A stretch of DNA of 64,000 bases from JANWWM01 sp046292465 (GTDB taxonomy: Bacteria > Bacteroidota > Chlorobiia > Chlorobiales > Thermochlorobacteraceae), in contig JBKBRB010000001.1 in the NCBI GenBank assembly GCA_046292465.1, positions 302,376 through 366,375 on the forward strand, read 5' to 3'. Position numbers and translations under genes: made by a program. Position 1 is the stretch's first letter. Each line of letters opens with the position of its first letter. Below, in pieces: positions 35,647-45,167 of the stretch. The notes beneath the pieces were generated by a model. The model ran no database searches, was not told the origin of the DNA, and was given only the letters and a program-made list of their open reading frames with translations.

Positions 35647-37038
35647 ATGGCAATGTTAGCAGACACAGAGACAACGATTCAAGCAAAGGCGTCAAAGATG
35701 ACGACGGAATCCACTGCAAAGCCCAGTGGCAAGAAAAAACAACAGAAGCGCAAATGGCTCTGGATAGGTGTCGGGGTCAGTATTCTTGTGCTGATTGTGA
35801 TTGGGGTGTTTGGCGGTAAGAAACCGCCGCCGATGGCGGTAAGCACTGACAAAGCAACGGTGCGCACAATTACGCAGGTTGTCTCCGCAACAGGGAAAAT
35901 TCACCCGCAGACGGAAGTGAAACTTGCGCCCGAAGTGTCAGGCGAAATTGTTGCGCTGCCAGTCAAAGAGGGAGATGCGGTCAAGAAAGGACAACTGCTC
36001 TTTCGTATCAATCCCGAAGTAACAAAAGCACAAGTCGAGCAAGCCGCTGCGTCGCTCTCTGCTGCCAAAGCGCAAAACCTGCAAGCCAAAGCACAGCTCC
36101 TGCTTCGTGAAGACGAACTCCGACGCGCCAAAGAACTCTACAATCAAAAACTCATTTCGGAATCTGATTACATTACAGCCACAACCAACGCCGAAGTCGC
36201 CAAAGCCACTTACGAAGCCTCGCTCTTTGATATTCAACGCTTGGAAAGCCAACTGCGCCAACAGCGTGAAAACCTCTCGCGCACAACGGTCTATTCACCC
36301 ATTGACGGGCACATCACGCTCCTGACGTCCAAACTTGGTGAGCGCGTCGTCGGCACCAGCATGATGACAGGAACAGAAGTAATGCGCGTTGCCGACTTGA
36401 GCCAAATGGAAGTGCGCGTCGATGTCAATGAAAACGATATTGTGCTCGTCAAACCTGGCGACACTGCTCGCATTAGCGTTGATGCGTATCCTAATCAAAA
36501 GTTCACTGGCATTGTCTATGAAATTGCGAACATGGCCAAAACCACAGGCGCAGGCACACAAGAACAAGTAACGAACTTCGAAGTCAAAATTCGCATCCTT
36601 GACCATCAAGGCAAATTGCGCCCTGGCATGAGTGCAAATGCCGATATTGAAACCGAGACAGCAACCAATGTGCTGACCGTTCCCATTCAAAGCGTAACGG
36701 TGCGCAATATCGCCGAAGGCTTGAGTGCCGAAGAACTGGCTGAACAACGAGAAATGAAGGACCGTCAATCGGGCGATAACACCTCCTCCTCTGCGAAAAA
36801 TCAAGCCCTTCAAGCACGCGCCGATAGAGAAAAACTCTCTCGTGTCGTCTTCGTCAAAGAAGGAGACATCGTGCGCATGAGAAAAGTCGAGACCGGAATT
36901 GCCGACAATGCCTACATGCACATCAAATCAGGCTTGAAAGAAGGCGAAGAGGTCGTCTCTGGACCCTACCGCGCCATCAGTCGCGAACTCAAAGACAGCA
37001 CAAGGGTAACGCTTGAAGTTACAGCAATGAAAAAATAA
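35647..37038 (+). CDS. MacA-like periplasmic adaptor (HlyD/RND family)
   Basis: A 463-residue membrane-fusion protein. After a basic cytoplasmic tail (KKKQQKRK) comes one membrane anchor (WLWIGVGVSILVLIVIGVFG). Then follow a biotinyl-lipoyl-like half (VSGEIVALPVKEGDAVKKGQ), a coiled-coil hairpin (about 140-215) and beta-barrel domains. It links the ABC transporter to TolC. The ATG at 35647 is favoured over a TTG at 35608. A Gln/Ser-rich insert (about 360-390) interrupts the C-terminal domain. Confidence 0.9.
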   Translation: MAMLADTETTIQAKASKMTTESTAKPSGKKKQQKRKWLWIGVGVSILVLIVIGVFGGKKPPPMAVSTDKATVRTITQVVSATGKIHPQTEVKLAPEVSGEIVALPVKEGDAVKKGQLLFRINPEVTKAQVEQAAASLSAAKAQNLQAKAQLLLREDELRRAKELYNQKLISESDYITATTNAEVAKATYEASLFDIQRLESQLRQQRENLSRTTVYSPIDGHITLLTSKLGERVVGTSMMTGTEVMRVADLSQMEVRVDVNENDIVLVKPGDTARISVDAYPNQKFTGIVYEIANMAKTTGAGTQEQVTNFEVKIRILDHQGKLRPGMSANADIETETATNVLTVPIQSVTVRNIAEGLSAEELAEQREMKDRQSGDNTSSSAKNQALQARADREKLSRVVFVKEGDIVRMRKVETGIADNAYMHIKSGLKEGEEVVSGPYRAISRELKDSTRVTLEVTAMKK

Positions 37039-37074
37039 ACCGTCGTTTCATCACGACAGAACAGGAGTTGAGAC

Positions 37075-37809
37075 ATGGAACAGCGAACCCTCAAATCCAA
37101 AGGTAACCTCGTCATTCACATTCAAGGGGTAACTAAAGAATACAAGATGGGCGAAGAAATCGTCCGCGCTTTGCGAGGCGTCGACTTGTCGATCTATCGA
37201 AACGAATATGTCGCAATTATGGGTCCGTCAGGAAGCGGCAAATCCACGATGATGAACCTACTGGGCTGTTTGGACACCCCCACATCGGGCAAGTATGAGT
37301 TCAACGGCAAAGATGTTGCTGCAATGGAAGACGACGAGCTAGCTGAAATTCGCAACAAAGAAATTGGTTTCGTGTTTCAAACTTTCAATTTGCTTCCGCG
37401 CTCGAGTGCGTTACAAAATGTAGAGTTGCCTCTTGTCTATGCAGGCATTCCAAGTGAAGAGCGACGCGCTAAAGCCTTAGCCGCCTTGCAAAGCGTTGGG
37501 CTTGGCGACCGCATTCATCACAAGCCGAATGAACTTTCAGGAGGACAACGCCAGCGCGTCGCCATTGCTCGCGCCCTTGTCAACAATCCATCTATCATTC
37601 TTGCTGATGAGCCAACAGGAAATCTCGATACCAAAACCAGCATGGAAATCATGAACATCTTCGAGGCACTCTACCAGCAAGGCAATACGATTATCGTTGT
37701 TACCCACGAAGAAGATATTGCACGCCATGCACGACGCATCGTGCGCCTGCGCGACGGGCTTATTGAAAGCGACCGACTCATTTCTGAAATGGAATTCGCC
37801 AAAGCATAA
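37075..37809 (+). CDS. ABC transporter ATPase, MacB/LolD type
   Basis: A 244-residue cytoplasmic ATPase. Walker A (GPSGSGKST), Q-loop (VFQTFNLLPR), signature (LSGGQRQRVAIARAL), Walker B (ILADEPTGNLD) and the H-loop (VVTHEED) are complete. It powers the two FtsX-type permeases at 38574 and 39850 for tripartite export with the adaptor and TolC. A clear Shine-Dalgarno (aggagt) precedes the ATG. The Rpn-like gene begins 3 bases after its stop. Confidence 0.95.
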   Translation: MEQRTLKSKGNLVIHIQGVTKEYKMGEEIVRALRGVDLSIYRNEYVAIMGPSGSGKSTMMNLLGCLDTPTSGKYEFNGKDVAAMEDDELAEIRNKEIGFVFQTFNLLPRSSALQNVELPLVYAGIPSEERRAKALAALQSVGLGDRIHHKPNELSGGQRQRVAIARALVNNPSIILADEPTGNLDTKTSMEIMNIFEALYQQGNTIIVVTHEEDIARHARRIVRLRDGLIESDRLISEMEFAKA

Positions 37810-37812
37810 AGC

Positions 37813-38577
37813 GTGAGAACCGATAAGCTCGCATACCTTTGGCTTCAAGAAATTCCTGAAGGATTTTTCTCGCTTATCGGACGCGACAAGTCCGACAAGA
37901 ATCGCTACCAGTTTCAATCCGTTGAACTCAAAGAAACCTCGTTTCGTATTGACGGAGTCTTTGTGCCGCAAACAGACGATATTACTTACTTTGTTGAAGT
38001 TCAATTTCAGCGCGATAGCACCTTTTATGCGCGATTCTTTGCGCAAATTTTTCTTTATTTGAAACAGTTTGGCGCGTGCCGATGGCACGGCGTTGTGATC
38101 TATCCTGATAGAAACACTGAACCGACAAACCTTGTTGGATATGAAGAGATACTTCAAACAGGCTTAATTCAGCGCATTTACTTAGACGAACTGCCAAGCC
38201 TGAAACAGTTGGACGCCGAAGTTGGTATTTTCAAGTTGATTGTAGAGCCTGAAACGACTGCAATCAAAGAGGCAAAAAGTTTGGTCGAGCGCGCGCCTGA
38301 ACACTTAGATTTTATTGAGCGTGTTGTCTTTTACAAATTCAAAAACTTATCACGAAAGGAGATTTTGAAAATGCTAAGCATTAGAGAAGAATTCGAGGAG
38401 GAATTGAAAAAAACACGAGCCTATCAAGAAATTTTGCAAGAAGGTCGGCAAGAAGGATTGCAAGAAGGAAAACTGCGTGCGGTTGCCTTCCTGCGCGAGT
38501 TGGGCGTATCTGATGAAGTGATTGCTGAGCGATTAGAGTTGCCGCTCGATGAAGTGAAAAAAGTTCAATCCACATGA
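37813..38577 (+). CDS. Rpn/DUF2887-like PD-(D/E)XK nuclease
   Basis: A 254-residue protein of the recombination-promoting nuclease (Rpn)/transposase-like family common in cyanobacteria. The nuclease core shows RIDGVFVP (catalytic Asp) followed by YFVEVQFQ (Glu-x-Gln) and FLYLKQFG. The C-terminal half has short charged repeats, EGRQEGLQEGK. The GTG start lies 3 bases after the ATPase gene, and the stop overlaps the permease start in ATGA. It therefore sits inside the efflux operon without breaking it. It could be selfish or regulatory; activity is not proven. Confidence 0.85.
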   Translation: MRTDKLAYLWLQEIPEGFFSLIGRDKSDKNRYQFQSVELKETSFRIDGVFVPQTDDITYFVEVQFQRDSTFYARFFAQIFLYLKQFGACRWHGVVIYPDRNTEPTNLVGYEEILQTGLIQRIYLDELPSLKQLDAEVGIFKLIVEPETTAIKEAKSLVERAPEHLDFIERVVFYKFKNLSRKEILKMLSIREEFEEELKKTRAYQEILQEGRQEGLQEGKLRAVAFLRELGVSDEVIAERLELPLDEVKKVQST

Positions 38578-39830
38578 ACACTATGCGCCAATGGTTTTAC
38601 GAATTCGCTGAAAGTTGCCGCATTGCCTACGCACAAATCATGGCAAACAAGGTCCGTTCGTTTCTGACGGCTCTCGGCGTGGTTATCGGCATTCTTGCCG
38701 TTACCCTTATGGGCACAGCCATCAACGGAATCGATAGAGGATTCGAAAATAGCCTTTCAATGATTGGCTACGATGTGCTTTACGTTCAAAAATGGCCTTG
38801 GGCAGACAACAGCAACTCGTGGTGGATTTACCGCAATCGACGCCCTATCAAAACGGAATACGCTGAAGAAATTAATCGCATCATTGATGCTTCACCGCGC
38901 ACTGAACTTGTTACTGCCGTACCTCAAGGCGTCAAATTTGCCACCGTGAAACGCAACGACCGGCAAATCAATACGGTCTTCCTAATGGGCACGACAGAAG
39001 AGTATCCACGCATTTCAAGCGTCGACCTCAAAGAAGGCCGCTTCTTTAACAGCGTCGAAGAACGCGGTGCAAGGCAAGTTTGCGTAATTGGATACGATAT
39101 CGCCGAAGGTCTATTCCCAAACGAAAGTCCTATTGGCAAAACCATTCAAATCGCCAATTTTCAATGTGTTGTTCTCGGCGTAATTGAAAAGCAAGGTAAG
39201 TTTTTAGGCTTATTCAGTTTTGATTCCCAAGTGATTATGCCCTTAGGCACGCTCAAAAAACACTTTGGTGCCTCGCGCGACGACCGTGTCGTGGTCAAAG
39301 TCAAAGACAAAACCCGGATTGCGGAAGCCAAAGATGAACTCACAGGCATTATGCGCCGCGTGCGAGGGCTTAAGCCGGAAGTCAAAGACGATTTTTCGCT
39401 CAACGAACAGCAAGCGTTCAAGAGCACCTTAGACCCTATCAAGAACGGCATTGCACTGGCAGGGATTTTCATCACAGGGCTTTCTCTCTTCGTTGGTGCA
39501 ATCGGGATTATGAACATTACCTTTGTGAGCGTCAAAGAGCGCACCAAAGAAATCGGCACACGAAAAGCACTTGGCGCAAAGCGTCGCACGATTCTCATGC
39601 AGTTCTTGGTCGAAGCCGTTGCAATTTGCATCGTGGGCGGCGTGATTGGACTTGTGCTTGCCTTCGCATTGAGTTTAGCCATGCAAGCGGCAAATTTTCC
39701 CGCCGAGTTTTCGCTCTCGCTCGTGCTGGGCGCAATGTTGGCGTCCATACTCACTGGTGTAATTTCAGGCTTTGCGCCTGCCTACTCGGCTTCAAAGTTA
39801 GACCCCGTCGTGGCACTGCGCTATGAATAA
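38574..39830 (+). CDS. FtsX/MacB-type ABC permease, first subunit
   Basis: A 418-residue inner-membrane permease of the MacB type. One membrane helix (about 30-50) is followed by a large periplasmic domain (about 55-280) and three C-terminal helices, ending LDPVVALRYE. The cytoplasmic KERTKEIGTRKALGAKRRTI coupling helix is typical. It probably forms a heterodimer with the next permease. Its ATG overlaps the stop of the Rpn-like gene, so translation depends on that gene being read. Confidence 0.93.
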   Translation: MNTMRQWFYEFAESCRIAYAQIMANKVRSFLTALGVVIGILAVTLMGTAINGIDRGFENSLSMIGYDVLYVQKWPWADNSNSWWIYRNRRPIKTEYAEEINRIIDASPRTELVTAVPQGVKFATVKRNDRQINTVFLMGTTEEYPRISSVDLKEGRFFNSVEERGARQVCVIGYDIAEGLFPNESPIGKTIQIANFQCVVLGVIEKQGKFLGLFSFDSQVIMPLGTLKKHFGASRDDRVVVKVKDKTRIAEAKDELTGIMRRVRGLKPEVKDDFSLNEQQAFKSTLDPIKNGIALAGIFITGLSLFVGAIGIMNITFVSVKERTKEIGTRKALGAKRRTILMQFLVEAVAICIVGGVIGLVLAFALSLAMQAANFPAEFSLSLVLGAMLASILTGVISGFAPAYSASKLDPVVALRYE

Positions 39831-39849
39831 TCCTTAATTCGCTCCAACG

Positions 39850-41085
39850 ATGGAATACAAAGAAATTGTGTCAATGGCATTTGCATCGCTGCAAAGCAAC
39901 AAACTGCGTTCAGGGCTGACCATGCTTGGCATTACCGTCGGCGTCTTTTCCATCATCGGCGTTATGACCATTCTCGGCGCACTGCAAACCACGATTGAAA
40001 AAGGGCTCTCCGAACTCGGCACAAATACGTTTCAAATTCAGAAATATCCCGCAACACTCTTCGGCGGCGGCGGCATGGATAGAAACAAATACAACAACCG
40101 CCGCGACATTACCTACGACGAAGCACAACAGTTCAAACGCTTGATGGGTAACGATGCGAAAATTGGACTTGAACTTTGGACGGGCGCGAAACAAGCCGTC
40201 TATCAAGGCAAAAAAACAAACCCGAATCTCGGATTAGCCGGTGGCGACGCCAACTACATCACCAACAACAGCTACACCCTCGCCTACGGCAGAAACATCA
40301 GCGATGAAGACGTGCTCTATGCGCGTAGCGTGATTGTGATTGGCGACGGCATTCAAAAACTGCTCTTCGAATCGGAAAATCCTATCGGCAGAGAACTGAA
40401 ATTTGACGGAAGAAACTACACCATCATCGGCGTCTTGGAACTCAAAGGCAGTGCATTTGGACAAGGGCAAGATAACTTCGCTATTATCCCCATCTCTCGT
40501 TTTCTTATCAACTACGGGCGCGCACAGCGAAGCATTAACATTACGGTTCAAGCCGCATCTCAAGAAACCTATCAAAGCACAATGGATAAATCGATTGGCG
40601 CAATGCGAATCGCTCGTAAGTTGAAAGCTGAAGATTTGAACGATTTTGAAATCTACGCCAATGATTCGCTCGTCAAGCAGTTTCAAGATTTTGCGGGCGT
40701 CATTCGCATCGGCGCATTCGTCATTAGCTTCATCTCGCTTCTCACTGCTGGTATTGGCATTATGAACATTATGCTCGTGAGCGTTACAGAACGCACAAAG
40801 GAAATCGGCATACGCAAATCTATCGGCGCGAAAAAAGCCAACATCTTAACACAATTTTTGATTGAAGCGACCGTGCTTTCTGTGTCGGGCGGATTGCTTG
40901 GCATTTTAGTTGGCGTGGTGCTTGGGAATTTAGTTGCCGCCTCGATGAACGCGCCGTTTGTCTTTCCGCTTGATTGGGCGGCGATTGGCTTGCTGGTTTG
41001 CTCTGCAATTGGCGTTGGCTTTGGTTTCTATCCTGCCTACAAAGCCGCGTCATTAGACCCCATCGAAGCCTTACGGTTTGAATAA
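39850..41085 (+). CDS. FtsX/MacB-type ABC permease, second subunit
   Basis: A 411-residue paralogue of the preceding permease with the same four-helix plan and the coupling segment TERTKEIGIRKSIGAKKANI, ending LDPIEALRFE. A glycine-rich stretch, FGGGGMDRN, lies early in the periplasmic domain. It begins 19 bases after the first permease. Two separate permeases plus one ATPase mark this as a heterodimeric MacB-like exporter of unknown substrate. The gene abuts the convergent helix-hairpin-helix gene with no spacer. Confidence 0.93.
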   Translation: MEYKEIVSMAFASLQSNKLRSGLTMLGITVGVFSIIGVMTILGALQTTIEKGLSELGTNTFQIQKYPATLFGGGGMDRNKYNNRRDITYDEAQQFKRLMGNDAKIGLELWTGAKQAVYQGKKTNPNLGLAGGDANYITNNSYTLAYGRNISDEDVLYARSVIVIGDGIQKLLFESENPIGRELKFDGRNYTIIGVLELKGSAFGQGQDNFAIIPISRFLINYGRAQRSINITVQAASQETYQSTMDKSIGAMRIARKLKAEDLNDFEIYANDSLVKQFQDFAGVIRIGAFVISFISLLTAGIGIMNIMLVSVTERTKEIGIRKSIGAKKANILTQFLIEATVLSVSGGLLGILVGVVLGNLVAASMNAPFVFPLDWAAIGLLVCSAIGVGFGFYPAYKAASLDPIEALRFE

Positions 41086-43155
41086 TCAAAATCTTGCGCG
41101 AAGTCCTAACCCGAACACGCTTGGGGAATTGGTGTTGAATTGGTCGTTGCCTGTTCCGATGCTTTCGACGCCGTCGCGATATAAGTTTGCAAAGCGCGCC
41201 GCAAGCTCGACTTGCTTGAAAAGTTGATAACGCAAGTTGAGCAAGAGCCGTCGCCCCGTGCCAAAGTGCGCGTAAACAGTGGCTAAGAGTGGCAGGTCAT
41301 ATTCGTAAGCGTAAATGGCGGCGTCGAAGGAATCAACTTGAAAAACGGCAACACGCGCATCAAGCGAAAGCCGATTTTGAAGTGCGTCGATATTCGCCTC
41401 TTGATAAATCAGCCAACCGTTAAACGCTTCTTTCCCGCTCACGAAGGTTTTTTCCACTTGTTTGTATTCCAAGCGTGTGCGCAGGCGCAGTTGCGATGAG
41501 ACTTGATAAACGAAATCCGCCCGCACCCGTGAAAGCGCGACCGGCACAGCGATTCGATATTCACGATTGAAATTATCAATCTGCGTGAGCGCATCTTCGG
41601 TGTATTTGCGTTGCACAAGCGGCTCGATGAGCAAATTGCGCGTAGGCTTGTAGGAAAGTTGTAAGAGCAAATCGTCGCCTGACCACGCAAGCACCGTGCT
41701 GGCGTTGATAAAAGGAATGCGAAACACGTCGTAGTAGCCGCGCACAGAAACTTCCTCGTTCAATTTCATTTGCACGCCGAAATAAATCCCTTCTTCGTTT
41801 CGCGCTTGTGAGCCGCGCTCAGCAAAGGCGTTCGCGTAAGGCGAATAAAAGGCTTGTGAATACTTGCGCGCAAGTAAAACCGTTTTTAATCGCTTTTGAA
41901 ATTTTCCTTCTAACCCAACGACGAGCGAGTTAGCATCTTGTTGGAGTGAGCGCGCTACTTCGCCGAAGAGCGTGAAGTTGTAAAGTGCAAAATCCCAATT
42001 CGTAGAGGCAACAGTAATGCGTGAGCCATTGAAGCGAAAGGCATTGGCAATCGTTGGCGCAGGTTGAAAGGGCAATGAAAATTCCGATTCGTAAAGCGTT
42101 GCGCCAAGTTTGAAAAAGGTTTGCGCCGTTCCAAACGCATAATTTGCATGCCCGCCGATGGTTGTTTGACCAATGCTGTTTCTTCGGTTGAGCTCGGTTT
42201 CGGTGCGATGCAGTCCTGAAAAGTCGATGCTGGTGAAGGCAGTGTCGTTTGTAGTGGCGGAAAGGCGATTGTTGGAGTAAAAAAGAACTGTTGTGAAGTC
42301 GCCGAATTTAAGTTCGGTGGCAATGCCTCGAAAGAAGTTTTGCTCAAAGGTTGAGGCGTAAAGTCGGAGGGGATTTCGCGACACGCGCGCCGTTGTAACG
42401 GCTTCGGCACTTTTGAAGAAGGCGCGCCCACTGTTGATGGCGAGCCCTTGCCCAAACGAGAGGTTGTAATCACCGATAACAAGCGTTTTCAGGTTATAGA
42501 TGTCGCGCACTTGAAAACTGGCGGAATAAAAATCAGTCCAGTTTGGTTCGCCAACATCTTTTTCGGTGAGCGCAGAAACAGCGAAGTTTTCGGAGAGAAA
42601 GGCTTGAACGCGATTGTAGGCTTTGAACGAAGTGCCTTGATAGCGCCCGTTCAAAATGCCTTGCCGAGCCGGCGATTCAAAGCCGCTACGTGCGAGATAC
42701 TCAACGCGCAATTGCTCGCCGAGCATGCCGTTTTTGTAATCGCTGATAAAGGCAGGCTCGAACGGATTGCGATAGAGCCTTGCATCGCCAACGGTTACGA
42801 AGTTCTCAATCAAGCGGTAAGTCTCTTCGTCCAAAATCTCGCGCAAAGATTCAACACTCGCAATGAGGTTGACTTCTTTGCGATATGATAAAATGCGCCG
42901 TGCGTCGGTCGCTGAAAGAAACGGGATTGAAAGCAGGCGAGAAAAATCGGCGGTGTTGAGATTGACTTTTTGGCGACGCAAGAAGTTGAATTGTTCTAAA
43001 AGTTCGCTGTTGCCGCTTTGTTCGTCGGAAAGGTCTAAAAGTCGATCGAGCGTTTGGGTTGGAATCTCATCGTCAGCCTCTTGTGCAAGTGCTGAAAGTG
43101 AAATTAGCATTGTCAAGCACAAACTTAGCGCACAGATGTGGAGAACGCGTTTCAT
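41086..43155 (-). CDS. Helix-hairpin-helix outer-membrane protein
   Basis: A 689-residue exported protein (signal ending LSALAQ). A ComEA-like helix-hairpin-helix region (about 65-125; KVNLNTADFSRLLSIPFLS) is followed by a long C-terminal beta barrel of about 500 residues. The barrel ends in SVFGLGLRARF with a terminal Phe, as outer-membrane barrels do. Similar HHH-barrel proteins are common in Bacteroidetes. DNA binding or uptake is a possible but unproven role. It is convergent with the efflux operon and divergent from the TPR gene at 43247. Confidence 0.82.
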   Translation of the reverse strand: MKRVLHICALSLCLTMLISLSALAQEADDEIPTQTLDRLLDLSDEQSGNSELLEQFNFLRRQKVNLNTADFSRLLSIPFLSATDARRILSYRKEVNLIASVESLREILDEETYRLIENFVTVGDARLYRNPFEPAFISDYKNGMLGEQLRVEYLARSGFESPARQGILNGRYQGTSFKAYNRVQAFLSENFAVSALTEKDVGEPNWTDFYSASFQVRDIYNLKTLVIGDYNLSFGQGLAINSGRAFFKSAEAVTTARVSRNPLRLYASTFEQNFFRGIATELKFGDFTTVLFYSNNRLSATTNDTAFTSIDFSGLHRTETELNRRNSIGQTTIGGHANYAFGTAQTFFKLGATLYESEFSLPFQPAPTIANAFRFNGSRITVASTNWDFALYNFTLFGEVARSLQQDANSLVVGLEGKFQKRLKTVLLARKYSQAFYSPYANAFAERGSQARNEEGIYFGVQMKLNEEVSVRGYYDVFRIPFINASTVLAWSGDDLLLQLSYKPTRNLLIEPLVQRKYTEDALTQIDNFNREYRIAVPVALSRVRADFVYQVSSQLRLRTRLEYKQVEKTFVSGKEAFNGWLIYQEANIDALQNRLSLDARVAVFQVDSFDAAIYAYEYDLPLLATVYAHFGTGRRLLLNLRYQLFKQVELAARFANLYRDGVESIGTGNDQFNTNSPSVFGLGLRARF

Positions 43156-43246
43156 CGTGTCAGGCTTGCGGGTTTAAGTTTGCTGAGAAATTCTTACGTT
43201 CTAAAAGCCTTGAAAGATAACTTTTTCACCGCGAACGTTTCCGACA

Positions 43247-44554
43247 ATGAGACTACAAGAATCTGTGCAATTCGTCGTGGCGAAGTTGCCCGAAGTTTTT
43301 TCAGCAGAGCGCGCCGATGTAACGACGACCGAATCGCTCAAATTTATCACGGCACTTGGAGAAGTTGCGTGTGCCAGTGCGCCGCCCGCCCATCTTCAGG
43401 CGTCAATCCAATCGATTCAAAGTGCGTTGGTGTCGGCTTGTCAAGCCTTTCCGATGCGCGCTCAACAAGTGTGCGATTACACGCTTTTAGACACATTCAA
43501 CTCGAGCCTCTGGACCCTGCATCGCAAAGCCGTGCAGAGCAAAACCGAAGAGCACATCAATGCAACGATTACCTACCGATTTCTTTACGAGCAACGCGTT
43601 GCGGGAATGTCGCTTCTGCTCGATACACTTCCCACAGTTGAAAAAACATCGGTGCGAGTTGGCGCAATCGTAGAAAAACTAACCTTGCTTAAAGAAGACT
43701 TTGCGGCGTTCGATGAAGAGTTAATTTGGCATCACGCAATTTATGGCGAGAGCGTTGCCACACTTCGGTGGCAATTTTCAGATATGAATTTTTGGCTCGC
43801 GAATCTCGATACATGGAAACAGCGCGTTGGAGAAGTTGAGCCGCGCTTGAAGTGGAAGGCTTCGTTTGAAAAGCACCGGTTCAAAAAATTTTTGCTCTCG
43901 CGAAAGTCGCCGAAGTTCAAGATTCCGTTTTATGTTGTGCCAAGCGTGATGAAGCCAACTCCTGAAAATGAGATGCTCTCCGAAATCGAGCGGTATGAAA
44001 AGGATCTATTCAATCATAAAACGCCGAAGCCGTTGTCGGAATTTGGCGGCGCGTCGCTTTATGCGCATTATGCGTTTTTTTGTTTAGAGCAGAATCAACC
44101 GCTGAAAGCCTTAGCGTTATTTCGCAAGAACTTGATGCTCAATCTCAAAAATTCTGATGCGTGGATAAACTTAGGTGTTGGAAATTTTTTAGCAGGCACG
44201 CTTCATCGCGCGAAATTTTGTTTTGAGAAAGCCTATACGCTGCGTGAAGATATTTTTACGTCAAATGATTTAGCGGCAGTATATGCCTCGCTTGGCATGC
44301 GCGAAAAGGCGAAGAACCTATGGAAGAAGTATCTCAAAAATGAAACGGCGATTGAGCCAACCTACAACATGGCAACGCTCTTGCTTGCAGAAAACAACTT
44401 GATTGAAGCAGGCAAACTCTTTGAATGGTGTGGTGCGCACGACAAAACACACGGAGAAACCGCGTTCAACATGGCGGTTGTGATGGAACGCGAAGCCAAA
44501 GATTTTTTAGCGGAACGCTATTTCGCGTTAGCCGCAAAACTGGGCGTCAAATAA
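43247..44554 (+). CDS. TPR-containing protein of unknown function
   Basis: A 435-residue cytoplasmic protein. The first 260 residues are helical without a recognised family. The C-terminal part (about 275-430) contains TPR units such as SDAWINLGVGNFLAGTLHR and an adjacent ETAFNMAVVME. There is no signal peptide. It ends at a hairpin shared with the convergent HU gene. No partner gene is suggested by the neighbours. Confidence 0.78.
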   Translation: MRLQESVQFVVAKLPEVFSAERADVTTTESLKFITALGEVACASAPPAHLQASIQSIQSALVSACQAFPMRAQQVCDYTLLDTFNSSLWTLHRKAVQSKTEEHINATITYRFLYEQRVAGMSLLLDTLPTVEKTSVRVGAIVEKLTLLKEDFAAFDEELIWHHAIYGESVATLRWQFSDMNFWLANLDTWKQRVGEVEPRLKWKASFEKHRFKKFLLSRKSPKFKIPFYVVPSVMKPTPENEMLSEIERYEKDLFNHKTPKPLSEFGGASLYAHYAFFCLEQNQPLKALALFRKNLMLNLKNSDAWINLGVGNFLAGTLHRAKFCFEKAYTLREDIFTSNDLAAVYASLGMREKAKNLWKKYLKNETAIEPTYNMATLLLAENNLIEAGKLFEWCGAHDKTHGETAFNMAVVMEREAKDFLAERYFALAAKLGVK

Positions 44555-44565
44555 TTATCTGCTAC

Positions 44566-44597
44566 AAACAAAAAAGCCTGCCGTAGCGACAGGCTTT
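44566..44597 (-). terminator. Terminator for the HU gene, possibly bidirectional
   Basis: AGCCTG (44575-44580) pairs with CAGGCT (44590-44595). On the minus strand it is followed by TTTTTTG, about 45 bases beyond the HU stop. For the plus-strand TPR gene the T run is short. Confidence 0.8.
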
Positions 44598-44639
44598 GCG
44601 AGATTTTCACACAATCGTAAGCGATGCTTCTCTCAACGC

Positions 44640-44915
44640 TTACTTATTGACTGCATTTTTGAGCGCGGCTCCGGGTTTGAAGCGAGCGACTTTCTTCGCC
44701 TTGATTTTAATCTCTGCGCCCGTTTTCGGGTTGCGCCCTTTGCGAGCGGCGCGCTTGCTGACGCTGAACGTTCCGAACCCAATCAAGGTAACAGGCTCAC
44801 CTTTTTTGAGCGAAGCCGTAACACTGCCAATAAATGAGTTGACAGATTTTTCGGCAGCGGCTTTCGAGATGCCTGCTTCTTTGGCAATTCTTTCTACTAA
44901 GTCGGCTTTTGACAT
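44640..44915 (-). CDS. hup: HU family DNA-binding protein
   Basis: A 91-residue histone-like protein that bends and compacts DNA as a dimer. It has the typical start (MSKADLVERIAKEAGISKAAAEK), the FGTFSVSKRAARKGRNPKTG arm and the GAALKNAVNK end. The length is standard. A well-formed promoter is visible upstream (44982-45011), and the gene is divergent from efp. Confidence 0.96.
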   Translation of the reverse strand: MSKADLVERIAKEAGISKAAAEKSVNSFIGSVTASLKKGEPVTLIGFGTFSVSKRAARKGRNPKTGAEIKIKAKKVARFKPGAALKNAVNK

Positions 44916-44981
44916 AATTATCTGTAAGTTATGTTGTTAATGAATGAATGACCTTTCAAGAACCACTCTTGCAAGGTTGGG

Positions 44982-45011
44982 CGAAGATACAGAAAAAGCC
45001 GAACAATGCAA
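44982..45011 (-). promoter_or_regulatory. Bacteroidetes-type promoter of the HU gene
   Basis: On the minus strand TTG (45009-45011) is followed by exactly 19 bases and TATCTTCG (44982-44989), matching the -33/-7 consensus TTTG-N19-TAnnTTTG except for one base. The HU ATG is 67 bases downstream. Confidence 0.65.
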
Positions 45012-45079
45012 GACCTGATAGCCTGAAAACCCTTGTAAAATAAGGCGATTTCGGGAGGTGGCTTCGTGCCATCTTGTTT

Positions 45080-45109
45080 TTGCGAATGAAGTTGGTTGTT
45101 TTATATTTA
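45080..45109 (+). promoter_or_regulatory. Bacteroidetes-type promoter of efp
   Basis: TTTTTG ending at 45082 is followed by 19 bases and TATATTTA (45102-45109), 58 bases before the efp ATG. It is divergent from the HU promoter. Confidence 0.6.
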
Positions 45110-45167
45110 CGGTCCTTTTTCAGATTACAGTATTTGAACACTTACAACTGCGATTTTTCCAAACATT

